Shown: positions 51,955 through 61,534, counted from the first letter of the stretch. The stretch is 64,000 nt of DNA from Phytoactinopolyspora limicola (GCF_011320225.1 NZ_JAAOEN010000005.1:99515-163514), one strand, 5' to 3'. Translations and numbers: made by a program. Notes: a model not told the origin generated them from the sequence alone.

Positions 51955-53064
51955 CTACGTGTTGGCCCCGTCGGGGGTCCAGCTCAGCACCGGATCGAGT
52001 GAACGGAGAAGGGAACTCGACGGTGTGATGCGCATAGCCGAGTTCCGCAGTGCAACGGCGGGAGGCGACGACAACTGCCCGAGCCGACCGATCCGGTGTG
52101 CCCGCTGAGCGATCATCTGAGTGCGGGCGCGGCGTGCGCGGTCGTACGCTGCGAGTTGGTTGGTGCGCAGGGCGGCGGGCAGGGCGACGGCGTCTTCGAT
52201 GGCTTGGCAGGCGCCCTGGCCCAGGTTGGGGGTCATCGCGTGTGCGGCATCGCCGACGAGAATAACTCGGTCCATGACGTATGTGCTCAGGCGCGGTAGC
52301 TCGTAGATGTCGTGGTTGAGTACCGCGGACTCGTCAGTGGCGTCCAGCAGTGCCGGGATGGGGTCGTGCCATGACCCGAACCGCCGCCGTAGCTCTGCCA
52401 GGCTGCTGCCGGCGGTTCCTTCGGCGGTGTTGGCGGTGGCGAAGCAGTACACCCGACCGTCGGGCAGTTGGGCATAACCGAAGCGCTGTCCGCGGCCCCA
52501 CGTCTCGCCTTCCTCGGTGACGGCTATCGGCTTGGTGACCATTCGCCATGCGGTGTAGCCGACGTAGTGCGGTGCTGGCGCGTCCGGCCAGATCGACCGG
52601 CGCACGGCGCTGTGGATCCCATCGGCGCCGATCACCACGTCGGCCTTGGATGTGCCGTTGGAGTGTTCGACGAGGCCGTTACGGGTGACTCGGTGGACGC
52701 TCACACCCGGGCGGAGTGAGTCCGCTGGAGCGGCGTCGCGCAGGACGCTCAGAAGGTCGGCGCGGTGGATCATCGCTAGTCGGCCGTAGCGTCGTTCCAG
52801 CTCAGCGGTGTCGGTTCGGGAGAGCCATCTGCCCGATGGGTGCCGGATCCCGGCCTGTACCCCACGGAGTGCGCGTTGTTCGATGTCATGTTTCACCCCA
52901 AGAGCGTCGAGGGCCCGTAGTGCGTTCGGCCACAACGACAGCCCGGCTCCGACCTCGGTGAACTGAGCGGCCCGCTCGAGGACCTCGACGGTCCACCCGT
53001 CCTGCGATAGGGCTATCGCGGTGGCCAGGCCACCGATCCCGCCGCCCACGACGATCGCTTTCAT
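51955..53064 (-). CDS. FAD-dependent aromatic monooxygenase
   Basis: This 369-residue flavoprotein of the PHBH group hydroxylates an unknown, probably aromatic or polyketide-like substrate with NAD(P)H. The Rossmann motif is VVGGGIGGLATAIAL (5-19), the middle motif is DVVIGADGIHSAVR and the FAD motif is VGDAAHAMTPNLGQG. It is divergent from a TetR gene across two tandem palindromes and should be induced with it. Confidence 0.9.
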   Translation of the reverse strand: MKAIVVGGGIGGLATAIALSQDGWTVEVLERAAQFTEVGAGLSLWPNALRALDALGVKHDIEQRALRGVQAGIRHPSGRWLSRTDTAELERRYGRLAMIHRADLLSVLRDAAPADSLRPGVSVHRVTRNGLVEHSNGTSKADVVIGADGIHSAVRRSIWPDAPAPHYVGYTAWRMVTKPIAVTEEGETWGRGQRFGYAQLPDGRVYCFATANTAEGTAGSSLAELRRRFGSWHDPIPALLDATDESAVLNHDIYELPRLSTYVMDRVILVGDAAHAMTPNLGQGACQAIEDAVALPAALRTNQLAAYDRARRARTQMIAQRAHRIGRLGQLSSPPAVALRNSAMRITPSSSLLRSLDPVLSWTPDGANT

Positions 53065-53082
53065 GGTTGCTCCTTATTCGCC

Positions 53083-53116
53083 CTCTACTGATGTAGAGGA
53101 CTCTACAGAAGTAGAG
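53083..53116. promoter_or_regulatory. twin TetR operator
   Basis: Two 16-bp palindromes, CTCTAC-TGAT-GTAGAG (53083-53098) and CTCTAC-AGAA-GTAGAG (53101-53116), are 18 bases apart centre to centre. They fill the gap between the monooxygenase and the TetR gene. The core TCTAC-N4-GTAGA recurs at 61432-61445 before the phosphotriesterase genes. Confidence 0.8.
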
Positions 53117-53159
53117 TCAGCTTGGGTAGTGTTACCGACGTCGAAGAAAGGGGTGACGT

Positions 53160-53711
53160 ATGTCTCGTCGGACCGACATCGCCGACGTCGCCATCACCAC
53201 ACTCGCCCGTGAAGGCATGCGCGGCCTGACTCATCGAGCCGTCGACCGGGCCGCGGGCCTCCCCGAAGGCTCCACGTCGTATTACTTCCGCACCAGGGAA
53301 GCCATGCTGGAAGCCATGGTCGAGCGGCTGGTCGAGGTCGATCAATCACAACGGCCACCTAGCCCGGGAGGAGACCTCGACTCGTTGGCCGCGGTGACCG
53401 CGGAAATCGTGCATCAGTGGCTGACCGTCGACCGGAGCCGCCAGCTCGCCCGGTACGAGCTGACCCTGGAGGCGTCCCGCCGTCCTCAGGTGCGTGAACG
53501 CCTCGTCGCGGCCGGTGCCCAGGTGCGGGCGATCGTGGCCGATCAGCTCATCGCTGCCGGCGTAGACGACGCCGAAGACAAAGCGTACGACTTCAGTGCG
53601 TACCTGGACGGGCTTCTGTTCGACGAGATCGCCGGGGCAGGGCGGCGCGGATTGACGGTGGACCAACTACGCGTGAAGATCCGGACGATGCTGCACGCGG
53701 TGACCAGCTAG
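53160..53711 (+). CDS. TetR-family repressor
   Basis: This 183-residue protein has a TetR helix-turn-helix (DVAITTLAREGMRGLTHRAV, AAGLPEGSTSYYFRTREAM) and an all-helical ligand domain. AAAGGGG precedes the ATG at 53160. It is divergent from the flavin monooxygenase and likely represses it, itself, and perhaps the phosphotriesterase pair through the same operator core. Its ligand is unknown. Confidence 0.9.
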   Translation: MSRRTDIADVAITTLAREGMRGLTHRAVDRAAGLPEGSTSYYFRTREAMLEAMVERLVEVDQSQRPPSPGGDLDSLAAVTAEIVHQWLTVDRSRQLARYELTLEASRRPQVRERLVAAGAQVRAIVADQLIAAGVDDAEDKAYDFSAYLDGLLFDEIAGAGRRGLTVDQLRVKIRTMLHAVTS

Positions 53712-53768
53712 CTGGGCTCGAACCGCGGTGCCACCCACCGGGTAGCTACCGCGATCCGCGGCGCCGGC

Positions 53769-55784
53769 TCAGGACCTACCCGAGCCGGAATGCCGCTCGG
53801 CCCGGGCGTTCAACCGTTCCAGGTAGGCGTTGTAGGCCTGCCGTTCCGCCTCCGCCTTCGACTCTTTGCGGTCGAACCGGCGAGCCTCCCGTTCGTCGGA
53901 CCGGAACCACTGCACGAAAATGACCGCGATGATCACGACGGCCGGGATCTCGCCGAAACCCCACGTGATCTGCCCCGCGAGGATCTGATCATCCAGTGGA
54001 TCCGGCAGCCAGGCGATCTCCGTGGCCAACTGCCGGTAGTACGAGCCGGCGATCAGCCGGGCGGACTCCATCATGGCCAGCCCGAATAGTGCGTGGAACA
54101 CCATCGCCAGCAGCTGCAGGACGATCCGGGCCGGAAACGGCGGGCGCTTGGGCAACGGGTCGATGCCGATCAGCATCTCGTAGAAGATGTAGCCCACGGC
54201 GAGGAAATGCAGGCTCATCAGCATGTGCCCGGTGTGATTGCGCATCGCGCTCTCGAACAGGCCGGTGAAGTACATCATGAACGAACCTGAGACGAACAAC
54301 GCCAAGGCCACGAGTGGATGGGTCAGCACCCGGGCCACCCGGCTCTGCACCGCCGCCACGATCAGTTCCCGGAGGCCGGTCTCCCCCCGCCGCGCCGGAG
54401 CGATAGCCCGCAGCGCGAGGGTGACGGGGCCACCGAGAACCAAGAGCACCGGGCTGACCATCATCAGTGTCATATGCTGCGCCATGTGCACCGACAGCAT
54501 CGTCATGCTGTAGGTCATCACCCCGGACAGTTCGACGAATGCCACCGAACCCACTCCGAGCAGCCAGGCCACCACCCTGCCGATGGGCCAGGTATCGCCC
54601 CGACGCCGCAACCTGAGCACACCACCCAGGTACAGCAGCACCGCGGCCAGGCAGCCGATGGCGAACAAGGCGTCCGGATAGAACTCGGTGAACAACCGGG
54701 AGAACGTGAATTCCGGTGGGACCGGGAAGCCGATCAGGTCGCGCACCGGCGTCAGGTCGGGCACCACATCCGGCACGGGCGGCTCGGTGCGGCTCAGCGC
54801 CACGCCGAGACCCAAGGCGGTACCCATGACGACGATCTCACCGGCGGCCAGCCGGCGAAACCGGCCCGGCCGGCCGGCCTCGAGCGCCCGCAGCGTACGC
54901 CGCCGGTGGGCCTGGCCCAAGCACCCCAGTGCCACCAGCGCGGCCACCTTGCCCAGCAGCAACAGCCCATATTCGGTGGTGAACAACTCGGCCAGCGAAC
55001 TCATCCGCACCCAGGCGTTGAGCACGCCGCTGGCGGCGACCAGGAAGAAGCAGCCCAGCGCTACCGCCGAGAACGTCCGGGCCACGCGCGGTAGCTCCCG
55101 GCCCCGTTGTCCCGCGTACCACGAGACCGCGGCCAATCCGCCCACCCAGAACGCCATCGCCACGACGTGGATCAAGATCGAAGTAGTGGCCGAGTGGTGG
55201 TAGTCGCCGCTCGACGAATGCCCAACCAGGGTCGGTGGAGCGATCGTGGCCGCGGCCAGACACAGCAGCGCGATCGCGCCGCCGTGCCCCAACGTCAACC
55301 GGGCAGCTGGAATGAGCGCCAGCGCCAGCACCACGACGGCCGCGTATGCCTGCCCCTGCGCCACACTCGCCGTATACGAGCGGAAACCCTCGCCGCCGAG
55401 CGCCTCGGGGAGTGGCTGGCCGATCAGGTCGGACAGAGTCAACAGGTGCACGGCCGCGGCGGCCACTGCCCAGACGAGTGCGCTCCACGACGCTCCGCGC
55501 AGCGCGCGCAGCGCGTCGCCGCCCAGTTCGCCGCGGCGCACCGGCAGGATCACGGCCAGGCCGATCAACCCGATGGTCACCGCGGCGGCGCCGTTCATCA
55601 TGGCCTTGGCGACCGGCAGCCCCCAGCGGGTGCCCTCCCCAGGATCGCCCAGTCCGGGAACGGCCAGGTTGGCACCACCACCACCGAAGGTCAGCGCCAG
55701 GACCAGGGTGAGCAGCGCGGCGGCGACAGCCGCGGCACCCCACCGCCGGGTGGACGGCGGGGTGGTGGGCAAGGTCGCGGTCAT
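53769..55784 (-). CDS. CopD-CtaG fusion membrane protein (copper uptake/oxidase assembly)
   Basis: This 671-residue protein joins a CopD-like amino-terminal half (about residues 1-330, with several helices and the histidine pair in SSSGDYHHSATTSILIHVVA) to a caa3_CtaG-like half (about 360-640, with SVHMAQHMTLMM and MLMSLHFLAVGYIFYE). Such proteins bring copper across the membrane for cytochrome c oxidase or resistance. It overlaps the copC stop by 4 bases. The carboxy-terminal 50 residues are charged and cytoplasmic. Confidence 0.9.
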   Translation of the reverse strand: MTATLPTTPPSTRRWGAAAVAAALLTLVLALTFGGGGANLAVPGLGDPGEGTRWGLPVAKAMMNGAAAVTIGLIGLAVILPVRRGELGGDALRALRGASWSALVWAVAAAAVHLLTLSDLIGQPLPEALGGEGFRSYTASVAQGQAYAAVVVLALALIPAARLTLGHGGAIALLCLAAATIAPPTLVGHSSSGDYHHSATTSILIHVVAMAFWVGGLAAVSWYAGQRGRELPRVARTFSAVALGCFFLVAASGVLNAWVRMSSLAELFTTEYGLLLLGKVAALVALGCLGQAHRRRTLRALEAGRPGRFRRLAAGEIVVMGTALGLGVALSRTEPPVPDVVPDLTPVRDLIGFPVPPEFTFSRLFTEFYPDALFAIGCLAAVLLYLGGVLRLRRRGDTWPIGRVVAWLLGVGSVAFVELSGVMTYSMTMLSVHMAQHMTLMMVSPVLLVLGGPVTLALRAIAPARRGETGLRELIVAAVQSRVARVLTHPLVALALFVSGSFMMYFTGLFESAMRNHTGHMLMSLHFLAVGYIFYEMLIGIDPLPKRPPFPARIVLQLLAMVFHALFGLAMMESARLIAGSYYRQLATEIAWLPDPLDDQILAGQITWGFGEIPAVVIIAVIFVQWFRSDEREARRFDRKESKAEAERQAYNAYLERLNARAERHSGSGRS

Positions 55785-56524
55785 CGCGTTCCAGTCTCTC
55801 CCGCCGCCGGGGTGTCGTCGTCACCGGGGCGGTCCGGCCCGGCCGGTCGAGCACGTCGGCGCAGAGCCAGGACAACACCGGCGATGGCCACGATCGCGAC
55901 GATCACCAAGGCGGCCACGAGTGCGCCAGGACCGCTGCCGGAGTCGTCGGCCGCTGGGGTGGTGTCGGCATCGGGCGTCTCCTCGGTCGCCTCTTCGGCG
56001 GGTGTCGCCTCGTTATCGTTCGTCGCGTCGTCGATGTCGTCGTCGCTCACGGCGGTGTCGTCGTCGCTCACGGCGGTGTCGTCGTCGCTCACGGCGGTGT
56101 CGTCTTCGGCGGTGTCGCCTCCGGCGGCGAGGGTGAAGGTGAACGTTCCACTCACGGGGTGGCCGTCGGCGGAGATGACCCGGTAGGAGACGGTGTAGTC
56201 GCCGTCAGGAAGGTCGCCGACGTCTTGGCGGACCGTGCTGAAATCCACCTCGGGTTCGCCGACCTGGTACGGGTTCTCGTCCGCGTCGATGACCGCCACC
56301 TGGGCGAACGTGTCTTGAACGTATTGGTCGAAGACGAGTTCGACGGTGTCGGGCTGGCTGGTCACCGTCGAGCCGTCGTCGGGGATGGTGTCGATGAGGA
56401 CGTTGTGGGCGGTGGCCGGGGTCGCGGTGATCATGGTGGCGGCGGCCACGGCCAACCCGGTGACCAGCGCGGTCGCGCGGCGTCGGGTCCGGCTGCGGCA
56501 GGCAGCGGCAGAAATAGCAGTCAT
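55781..56524 (-). CDS. copC: CopC-domain copper-binding protein
   Basis: This 247-residue exported protein binds copper outside the membrane and passes it to CopD. A signal peptide ends at ATPATA so that His40 becomes the mature amino terminus, a known Cu(II) ligand in CopC. SADGHPVSGTFTF carries a second ligand histidine. After the beta domain comes an acidic low-complexity linker with three exact TAVSDDD repeats, then one membrane anchor helix and a basic tail. Confidence 0.9.
   Translation of the reverse strand: MTAISAAACRSRTRRRATALVTGLAVAAATMITATPATAHNVLIDTIPDDGSTVTSQPDTVELVFDQYVQDTFAQVAVIDADENPYQVGEPEVDFSTVRQDVGDLPDGDYTVSYRVISADGHPVSGTFTFTLAAGGDTAEDDTAVSDDDTAVSDDDTAVSDDDIDDATNDNEATPAEEATEETPDADTTPAADDSGSGPGALVAALVIVAIVAIAGVVLALRRRARPAGPDRPGDDDTPAAGETGTR
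56041..56103. repeat. three exact 21-bp tandem repeats inside copC
   Basis: The 21-base unit CGTCGCTCACGGCGGTGTCGT is repeated exactly three times and encodes an acidic seven-residue repeat in the copC linker. Copy number is likely to vary between strains. Confidence 0.85.
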
Positions 56525-56624
56525 GGGAAGTCCCTGTTGTATGGGGTGTCGGCGACGGCCCGCAGCGCGGGCCGCGGTGGGAAAACTGCGCGGCGGACCG
56601 GCGACGTAGAGGTCGGGTGACCTC

Positions 56625-57176
56625 TTAGCGGGTTGCCGGCGCCGGCGCCAACGGCGGACCACGACGAGGCGCGGACGTGGCGACCGCGAGAGTTGCGGGA
56701 TACCCCACGCCATCCGGTGCGGCCGGCACCCGGCGGGCCGGTGAGGCGATCGGCGATGGCTGGAACAGCTCGCGCAGGCGGTCGAACAGGACTGTGGCCG
56801 ACAGGGCCGCGAAGGCCCACACGACGGACTCGATACCGGAGAGTAGGACGGTCAGCACCGCTGCGGCGGCGACGTGCGCCAGGATCATGGTGGCCGTGCT
56901 GACGGTGGCCGGGTGGTTGTGCCCGCCGAGGCTAAGCAGCAGGTGCAACGGTGCTTGAGACAGCAGCAGGAAGGTGCCGATCTCGGCTGGATGGCGGCGT
57001 CGGTCGGCCAGCGCGACACAGGCCACGCTGAGCAAGGCGGCCGCGAACATGAACTCGAGCTGTGCCGGAACCCCGCCACCAGCAGCGACGTGTGCCACCG
57101 TGGGCAGCATCAAACAGGCCGTGGACATAACCAGCCCACGTGCCACGCGTGCCCTGCCCCGGGCCGGTTTGTGCAC
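56625..57176 (-). CDS. small integral membrane protein upstream of copC
   Basis: This 183-residue protein has four or five hydrophobic helices and a histidine-containing loop GGHNHPATVS. The tail is proline-alanine rich. It is co-oriented with copC and copD, 100 bases upstream, and could take part in copper handling. GTG 57176 or ATG 57128 may be the start. I recognise no family. Confidence 0.65.
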   Translation of the reverse strand: MHKPARGRARVARGLVMSTACLMLPTVAHVAAGGGVPAQLEFMFAAALLSVACVALADRRRHPAEIGTFLLLSQAPLHLLLSLGGHNHPATVSTATMILAHVAAAAVLTVLLSGIESVVWAFAALSATVLFDRLRELFQPSPIASPARRVPAAPDGVGYPATLAVATSAPRRGPPLAPAPATR

Positions 57177-57239
57177 ATCGCCAGGGTATGAGGTCCTGGC
57201 CGATGGAGTGTCGCCGGGTTCCGGCGAGCTCAGCGCCGG

Positions 57240-58463
57240 TCAGTCGGTCCCTTCGGTGGTGTCGACGACGATCTCGGAGTGGAGGGTGCGATGCACCGGG
57301 CACCGGTCGGCGATAGTGAGCAACCGGGCGCGCTGCTCGGCGTCGAGATCACCCTCGATGTGGATCTCGCGCTGGATGTGGTCTAACTTGCCCGCCGTCG
57401 TCTCGCAATGAGCGCAGTCTTCGGCATGGATCCGGCTGTGCCGCAGCCGGACGGACACCGACCGCAGCGGCCACCCTTTGCGTTCGGCGTACATCCGCAT
57501 GGTCATCGACGTGCAGGTTCCGAGCGCGGCCAACAGCAGGTCGTATGGCGTCGGCCCGTGATCGCCACCGCCGAGCGACGTTGGTTCGTCGGCGATCAGG
57601 AGGTGCCGACCGGCCCGAATCCGCTGTGTGTACCGGGAGTCGCCGGTCTCCGAAACGATGACGATGCCATCGGCGGTATCGGTGTCGTCGACGGGGGGAG
57701 CCGACGGAAGGTAGCGATCCGCCCAACCGGCGATGACGGTGGCCGCGTACGCCGCGTCGGCCGGGTCGGACACCAGGTGATCGGCGTCGTCGAGGCTGAC
57801 GAATGACTTCGGATGCCGGGCGGCGTCGAAGATCTCCCGTGCGTTGTCGATTCCGACCAGTTGATCACCGGGCGCGTGGAGCACCAGCAAAGCCCGGCCC
57901 AGCTCGGCGATGCGCTCGGCCTGTGGCTGCGCGGCGATGTCGGCGAGGAACTCACGGCGGACCCGGAACGTGCGCCCGGCCAGGCGCACGGTGGCGATAC
58001 CAGCATCCTCGATCTCGTCGACGTCGTCGGCGAACAGGTTCACCACATGCGCCGGGTCCGACGGCGCGGCGATGGTGACGACGGCCACCGCCTCCGGGAT
58101 CTTCGCGGCAGCCGCCAGCACGGCCGCGCCACCCAGAGAGTGACCGATCAGCAGGCTGGGTGCGGCCAGCTCGCTGCGCAGGTGGTCCGCCGCTCGAATC
58201 AGGTCGGTGACATTGGAGCTGAACGTGGCGTTCGCGAACTCGCCGTCGGACTCACCCAGGCCGGTGAAGTCGAACCGGAACACGGCGAGTCCGGCCTCGG
58301 TCAGCGCTCGAGAGATCCGGGAGGCGGCGACGACGTCCTTGCCGCAGGTGAAGCAGTGCGCGAACAGCGCCACCGCACGAGGCGGACCATCTGGAAGGTC
58401 GAGGCGGCCGGCGAGGTCCTCCCCACCAGCACCGGTGAACGTCATTCTCTCGGTCTTCGGCAT
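57240..58463 (-). CDS. alpha/beta hydrolase-OsmC fusion protein
   Basis: This 407-residue bifunctional protein has a hydrolase half with nucleophile Ser109 in LLIGHSLGG, acid Asp200 in LHAPGDQ and His229 in DDADHLV. The OsmC/Ohr half follows from about residue 265, with Cys317 in [13 protein letters not shown] and Cys388 in [10 protein letters not shown], which in the family reduce organic hydroperoxides. The fusion is known in bacteria. ATG 58463 gives the normal start. It lies alone, convergent to nothing and divergent from the sortase gene. Confidence 0.92.
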   Translation of the reverse strand: MPKTERMTFTGAGGEDLAGRLDLPDGPPRAVALFAHCFTCGKDVVAASRISRALTEAGLAVFRFDFTGLGESDGEFANATFSSNVTDLIRAADHLRSELAAPSLLIGHSLGGAAVLAAAAKIPEAVAVVTIAAPSDPAHVVNLFADDVDEIEDAGIATVRLAGRTFRVRREFLADIAAQPQAERIAELGRALLVLHAPGDQLVGIDNAREIFDAARHPKSFVSLDDADHLVSDPADAAYAATVIAGWADRYLPSAPPVDDTDTADGIVIVSETGDSRYTQRIRAGRHLLIADEPTSLGGGDHGPTPYDLLLAALGTCTSMTMRMYAERKGWPLRSVSVRLRHSRIHAEDCAHCETTAGKLDHIQREIHIEGDLDAEQRARLLTIADRCPVHRTLHSEIVVDTTEGTD

Positions 58464-58682
58464 GTGTGTTCCTGATTCTCGGCCGACGGTGGACAAGGCG
58501 ACGATGGGGCAAACGACGAAGAATCGCCCACGCATTCCCTGCGCCGAGAGTACGGTGTGTTCGTGCGCGGCATCGACGACGCCACCGGATTCACCACCAT
58601 GGAACTCGGCCGGCCGGACGGCCGTTGAGCAGGCGGTTGCGAATGCAGCGACGGGGTGGGTGCACCGGAGGAAGGCAGGGAC

Positions 58683-59375
58683 ATGCAGCGAGAGGCGGAG
58701 CGGGGGCGTAGACGCGCACGGCCTGCGGCTCCCAGGCGCGGCCCGGTGGCCCTACTGGTGGGGTTCATCGGCGAGATGTTGCTGACGGCGGGTGTGTTGG
58801 TGCTGCTCTTCGTCGTCTACATCCTGTGGGGCACCGGCTTGCAGACCGCGGCCGCACAGAACGACCTGCGCGGACAGTTGGACAGCAGCGAGGTGGCCGA
58901 CCTCGACGAGATCGACATCGGCGACGCTTACGGGATCATCCGCATCCCGCGGTTCGGCGACGATTGGGAGTGGGTGATCGTCCAGGGTGTGGAGGACGAC
59001 GACCTGCGCAATGGACCTGGACGTTATCCGGACAGCGCACATCCTGGCGAGTTGGGCAACTTCGCCGTGGCGGCGCACCGCTCCGGGCATGGCGAGCCGT
59101 TCGCCAAGTTCCCCGACCTCCACGTGGGCGACACCGTCGAGATCATCATGGCGGATGGCACCTACGTGTACGAGTTGGACGACGCACCCGACGGCGACTC
59201 GGACGGCAACCGGATCAACATCACCGATAGTTGGGTGGTGGATCCGGTGCCCGGCGAGCCGCGAAGCACCGAGCCGACCGAACGGCGGATCACCCTGACC
59301 ACGTGTTGGCCCCGGTTCGGCTCGTCACATCGTATGTATGCCACGGGAGTGTTGGTCAGCGTCGACCCTCGCTGA
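58683..59375 (+). CDS. class E sortase
   Basis: This 230-residue transpeptidase attaches proteins with an LxxTG-type signal to the cell wall. A basic start is followed by a membrane helix near residues 24-50. The catalytic residues are His132 in VAAHRSGHG, Cys208 in LTTCWPRF and Arg217 in SSHRMYA. Class E enzymes are typical of actinobacteria and prefer LAxTG. The only LPXTG protein seen in the window is at 18836. Its end overlaps the convergent phosphotriesterase gene by 20 bases. Confidence 0.92.
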   Translation: MQREAERGRRRARPAAPRRGPVALLVGFIGEMLLTAGVLVLLFVVYILWGTGLQTAAAQNDLRGQLDSSEVADLDEIDIGDAYGIIRIPRFGDDWEWVIVQGVEDDDLRNGPGRYPDSAHPGELGNFAVAAHRSGHGEPFAKFPDLHVGDTVEIIMADGTYVYELDDAPDGDSDGNRINITDSWVVDPVPGEPRSTEPTERRITLTTCWPRFGSSHRMYATGVLVSVDPR

Positions 59376-60429
59376 ACGTCAGCGCACGCTGTGCGTTGGT
59401 GGTCATGAAGGCGCGGGTGGCCGCATCGGGGACCCCGAGGCGGGTGAGCGCGGGCAGGAAATGGTCGAGCAGGTAGGTGTAGCCGTGCCCGCCGTAGCGC
59501 TTGAGCTGTAGTTTGGTGCAGACGTCAGTGCCGAGGACGATCTGGTCGGTGTAGCCGGCGGCGACGAGGTTCGCGATGCCTTCGGCCACCTTCAGGTCGG
59601 TGAAGGGCCACAGTGTCCCCCAGGGACTGCCCGGCGCGCCCAGGAAGTCGAACTCGACGAACACCCCGCGGGCGAGCAGCCGCTGGGCGAAGTCCAGGTT
59701 CAGCCCCAGGGTGCCGGCGTGACCCATCACGACGGTCCGGAGGTCGACACCCTCCTCTTCGAGGATGTCGAGGACGGCGAACTGTTCGTCGCCGGTGCCG
59801 CCGCGATGGAAGGTTATGGGGGCGCCGGTGATCGCGGCGGCCCGACCGCTGGCGCGGACACTCTTGAGTTCGTTGGTGGTGAGCGGTTGTCCTTCGACCC
59901 CGACCTCGCCGATGATGCCGGCGCGGACCGAGGTTCCGTCGGCGCCGGAGACGACGTCCGTCACGATCACCGCGGTGAGGTCGTCGACGGTGAGATCGTC
60001 CATGTCGGCTGGATGGAAGTTGCGTTCGTACCACCCGGAGCCCATCACGATGTGCAGGCCGCTCGCCTGGCTGATCCGCTGGAGCGCCGCCGGGTCGCGG
60101 CCCAGGCCGATGTTGGTGACGTCGACCAGGGTGCCGCCGCCGGCATACCGGTAGGGGAGGATCTCGGCGAGTTGCTCGTCGAAGTTCCCGAGCTGGTCGT
60201 TGTCGATGTTTCCGGTGCCCGAGCGGACGTCGGCGAGATTGTCCAGAGTGAGTGGGGTGCGGGCCGCTGGTGAGTTGTATCCGGGGCGGGGATTGTGCTC
60301 TGGCCGGGTGATGTCGAGAAAGATGTGTTCATGCATCGACACCACGCCGAGGGTCTCGGGATCGGCTGGTCCGGTGACGGTGAGGACCTTCCCGGATAGG
60401 TTGGGGATGTCGGCCGGGAACGTGATCAT
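59356..60429 (-). CDS. phosphotriesterase-family amidohydrolase
   Basis: This 357-residue binuclear metal hydrolase of the PTE/PLL family opens lactones or cleaves phosphoesters in related proteins. All metal ligands are visible: the HxH of SMHEHIFLD (His33, His35), the bridging acid in GIIGEVGVEG, His in ITFHRGG, His in VVMGHAGT and Asp in LGTDVCTK. The start overlaps the stop of a second paralogue. The substrate is unknown. Confidence 0.9.
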   Translation of the reverse strand: MITFPADIPNLSGKVLTVTGPADPETLGVVSMHEHIFLDITRPEHNPRPGYNSPAARTPLTLDNLADVRSGTGNIDNDQLGNFDEQLAEILPYRYAGGGTLVDVTNIGLGRDPAALQRISQASGLHIVMGSGWYERNFHPADMDDLTVDDLTAVIVTDVVSGADGTSVRAGIIGEVGVEGQPLTTNELKSVRASGRAAAITGAPITFHRGGTGDEQFAVLDILEEEGVDLRTVVMGHAGTLGLNLDFAQRLLARGVFVEFDFLGAPGSPWGTLWPFTDLKVAEGIANLVAAGYTDQIVLGTDVCTKLQLKRYGGHGYTYLLDHFLPALTRLGVPDAATRAFMTTNAQRALTFSEGRR

Positions 60430-61367
60430 GCGATGGGCTCCGTCCAGGCCAGGAAACGGGCGGGGTTCGTGGTTACTAGTCGGCGAGCATTGTCCTCGGG
60501 TACTCCGAGGCGGGTGAGGTAGGGCAGGAACTGCAGGGGCAGGAACCGCAGGCCGTTCCCGCCGAAGGTGGTGAACGCGTGTTTGCGGTCCAGCCCGGCG
60601 CCGAGGAGGATCCGGTCGCCGTGACCAGTCGACACCAGGTCGGCGATCGTGGCCGCGATCTCGTGGTCGGAGATCGTCGTGTAGATCGAGGGGATCCGGC
60701 CCAGCCGGTCGAACACGATGTGAGCACCGGTGTCGAGTACGGGTTTGACTCCGTCCGGCCCGGCGAGCAGGTCGTGGGCCGCCCGGACCGCGATGCGAGC
60801 GGGATCGATGCCGCATGTGTCGGCGGTGTGGATGAGCGAGCGCGCCCGGTCGAGGTCGCCGCCGATGTCGGCGAGCACGGGAGCGCCGGTGGCGGCGGCC
60901 GCTTCCCACGCCACCTCCGGTGCTGAGCCGTCGGACAGGCTGATCACGCCGGCCCGGATCCCGTCGACGCCATGTTGCAACTCGTCGACCAGCACGTCCG
61001 TTCGGTTCGTCGGCTGCGCGGCCAGGACGATGTGGACCCCGGTCCGCTCCGCCAGGGTATGCAGCGCCGCCGGGTCGCGGCCCTGGGCCGGTGTGGTGAT
61101 CTCGACGACGAGCCGCCCGTCGGCCACGGCGAAACGTTCGAGTTCTCGGTGCGCCCCGGAAGCCTCGAGGATCGCGTCGTCCCGGTTCGGGCGGCCGAGC
61201 ATGAGATCGCCGAGCAGTTCGATGCTGACCGCGTGCTCGAAGAACCACGTATCGCTGGCCCGTTCGGGTCGGCGGACCGGGAGTCGCGCCACGAGGTGCT
61301 CCCCGATCGTGCACACGCCTATCCCGTCGGATGGAACTGTGCCCGTGACCGTGACCACCGTGCTCAT
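60426..61367 (-). CDS. phosphotriesterase-like protein lacking most metal ligands
   Basis: This 313-residue protein aligns with its downstream neighbour (shared GRDPAAL, FLPYLTRLGVP and TTNPARFL stretches) but has lost the active site. HxH reads GEH, the bridging acid region reads GVISLSDGS, the histidine of ITFHRGG is replaced in VLADIGG, and the aspartate of LGTDVC is lost in LGAGLDRK. It keeps an open frame and is coupled to the active copy by an ATGA overlap, so it is not a decayed pseudogene. A regulatory or structural partner role is plausible. Confidence 0.85.
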   Translation of the reverse strand: MSTVVTVTGTVPSDGIGVCTIGEHLVARLPVRRPERASDTWFFEHAVSIELLGDLMLGRPNRDDAILEASGAHRELERFAVADGRLVVEITTPAQGRDPAALHTLAERTGVHIVLAAQPTNRTDVLVDELQHGVDGIRAGVISLSDGSAPEVAWEAAAATGAPVLADIGGDLDRARSLIHTADTCGIDPARIAVRAAHDLLAGPDGVKPVLDTGAHIVFDRLGRIPSIYTTISDHEIAATIADLVSTGHGDRILLGAGLDRKHAFTTFGGNGLRFLPLQFLPYLTRLGVPEDNARRLVTTNPARFLAWTEPIA

Positions 61368-61431
61368 AACACCCCGCTACCTCTTGACGGCTACCGACGA
61401 TCAGGAGGCTACGGGCGACGGGCAGTGTTTG

Positions 61432-61445
61432 TCTACATTCGTAGA
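61432..61445. promoter_or_regulatory. TetR-type operator core before the phosphotriesterase pair
   Basis: TCTAC-ATTC-GTAGA lies 65 bases before the first phosphotriesterase gene, in its promoter region. It has the same core as the twin TetR operator at 53083-53116. Confidence 0.5.
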
Positions 61446-61534
61446 AATAGAGGGGTGTGAGGTTTGCGGGTTGGGCCGTGGGCCCGGGGTCGACGGAGCC
61501 GCGGCTGGGTCGGCACCTCGCTGTGCGCGAGGGG

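Noticed and set aside
60426-61367. Pseudogene call for the ligand-poor phosphotriesterase
   Set aside because: The frame is intact over 313 codons, keeps conserved blocks and is coupled to the active copy, so loss of ligands is more likely a pseudoenzyme than decay.
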